Assembly (NCBI RefSeq): GCF_023065955.2
Contig: NW_026622863.1
Span: forward strand, 47,350,177 to 47,414,176
DNA: 64,000 bases
Reading direction: 5' to 3'
From: Ursus arctos
Taxonomy: Eukaryota; Chordata; Mammalia; Carnivora; Ursidae
In this document: positions 62,945 to 64,000 of the stretch, piece after piece
How positions within the stretch are numbered: the stretch's first letter is position 1
Layout of the letters: each line of letters starts with the position of its first letter
Notes under the pieces: generated by a model
Told to the model about the DNA's origin: nothing
The model's database searches: none
What the model saw: the letters and a program-made list of their open reading frames with translations, nothing else
Position numbers and translations under genes: made by a program

Positions 62945-63055
62945 CCTAGAAGGTATTATTTATGCTAAAGGGTTTTAATGAATCATTACTGTTTATTAGC
63001 CCAAATCCTGGAAAGTGGATGCTATTATTAGCTCCATTTTAGAAATGAGGAAGTT
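62945..63055 (-). mobile_element. MIR fragment, reverse
   Basis: GGTTTTAATGAATCATTACT and GCTCCATTTTAGAAATGAGG, interrupted by the next SINE. Confidence 0.7.
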
Positions 63056-63258
63056 GGGGGCGCCTGGGTGGCTCAGTCAGTTAAGTGTCCAACTCTTGAT
63101 TCCAGCTCAGGTCATAATCTCAGGGTCGTGGGATCAAGCCCTGTGTCTGGGGCTCTGAGCTCAGTGGGGAGTCTGCTTGAGATTCTCTCCCTCTGCCCCT
63201 CCCTGCCCTGCCCTTGCTCTCCTCTCTCAAATAAATAAATACATCTTTTTTAAAAAAA
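63056..63258 (+). mobile_element. CAN-SINE
   Basis: GGGGGCGCCTGGGTGGCTCA head and AAATAAATAAATACATCTTT tail. GAAATGAGG flanks both sides. Confidence 0.95.
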
Positions 63259-63269
63259 TGAAATGAGGG

Positions 63270-63640
63270 AATTGAATTCTCACTACTCTGGGCCATGCCT
63301 CCGTGGAACTTACAGCTTAGGACGCTTAGGAACACCAGAGGAGGGATTGCCCAGCTTGGGGAACCAGGAAGGCTTCTGGGAGGAGGCGCGGGCTCAGTCG
63401 TGAACTGAAGTGTGAGTAGCCATTGCCGGGTGGAGGTCAGAGGAAATGTATCCCAGCCTGAAGGTGAGCAAACACGGTTTATTTAGAGGGCTTTGGCTGA
63501 CTGACTTACAAAGTAGAAGAGGAAGTGACATGCTGTCATCAAGGGCCAGGTCATGTAGGAGCTACAATCCGGACCTTGTCCTTCATACAACAGAGAGCTG
63601 CCTGTCAGAGGGTATGGCTCTGATTAGTCACCAGTGGTAG
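63270..63640 (+). mobile_element. Old mammal-wide repeat fragment
   Basis: CTGGGCCATGCCTCCGTGGA, GGAAGGCTTCTGGGAGGAGG and GGGCCAGGTCATGTAGGAGC resemble the family at 53.8 kb. Confidence 0.5.
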
Positions 63641-64000
63641 AAGTAGGCTGGGGAGGGCAGGTTTCATTTCCTTCCTTGGGCTGTGAGAGGCCTGCGGGAT
63701 TTGGAAGGGAAGAAAGAGGGAACAACCGTGGGGAGGCACCTCTACGCCCCACCGCCCCAGTGGACGTGGGGGTGGGAGCTGGTGGGAGATGACGGACAGG
63801 AAATGCCCACTCTGGTAGCCAGCAGGTTCTTGGGGAAGGACAGGCAGGTGGTGCTGGTTTTCGGGTTTTCTTTCCATCTCTTCTCCTGCCTAGCCTCAGA
63901 GTGTAGAAGAAGAAAATTCTGCCCCGGGACACCAAGAATAATTTCTGCCATTTGTGGAGCACCTGAACAAATTTACTTGTTTAACCGCATAACTTACTTT
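63641..64000. other. No recognised gene
   Basis: No exon of the expected neighbour PVR is visible. The last ~80 bp look MIR-like (CATTTGTGGAGCACCTGAAC). Confidence 0.35.

Noticed and set aside
4292..63258. tRNA-like heads of the SINEs, considered as tRNA genes
   Set aside because: The copies are CAN-SINEs with CT-rich bodies, A tails and target duplications; no cloverleaf-intact free-standing tRNA was seen.

Overview
The window is mammalian nuclear DNA from a caniform carnivore, most likely a bear or panda. About 35 tRNA-Lys-derived CAN-SINEs (box-like head GGCGCCTGGGTGGC, CT-rich body, AATAAA-rich tail) lie on both strands. Many belong to the young 'CACAGCGGTTAAGCGTCTGCC ... GCTGGCTGTCTCTATCTCTGTC' form that I associate with ursids. 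The rest of the repeat content (L1, L2, MIR, MLT1, other LTRs, hAT fragments) is general mammalian. There is no sign of bacterial, viral or plasmid DNA.

One protein-coding gene is supported: the orthologue of IGSF23, on the + strand at about 41.98-56.18 kb. It is a single-pass immunoglobulin-superfamily gene that sits with the CEACAM/PVR cluster in other mammals. Five coding exons can be placed from splice sites and reading frame: a 64-nt leader exon (41985-42048), a CEACAM-type V-like exon (49290-49616), an I/C2-type Ig exon (50902-51174), a stalk plus transmembrane exon (53294-53447) and a 34-nt tail exon (56143-56176). Their phases are 1-1-1-2, they join without a stop, and they encode a predicted 283-residue type I membrane protein. 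The leader and V exons give it the layout of a small CEACAM. As I remember the human IGSF23 entry, it has neither exon and instead starts in a segment that here lies upstream (about 41.73-41.84 kb), where the ATG is replaced by AAG.

Layout: 1-41 kb is gene-poor and repeat-filled. It holds MLT1, L2, L1 and MIR copies, several ERV-type LTRs (about 17.2, 18.9, 20.3 and 26.1 kb), an L1 block hit by four SINEs (5.0-6.6 kb), a degenerate telomere-like repeat (30.25-30.96 kb) and a long CTT/CCT microsatellite (38.1-38.26 kb). From 41.6 to 56.5 kb lies IGSF23, whose first intron carries most of its SINEs. Its last intron ends in a ~520-bp GATGGT-type minisatellite followed by a (CT)n tract that serves as the polypyrimidine tract of the last acceptor. 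From 56.5 to 64 kb there are only repeats and unrecognised sequence. PVR, expected downstream by synteny, is not seen before the window ends.

Many apparent open frames of 60-300 codons are chance frames in GC-rich or repeat DNA and are not annotated as genes.
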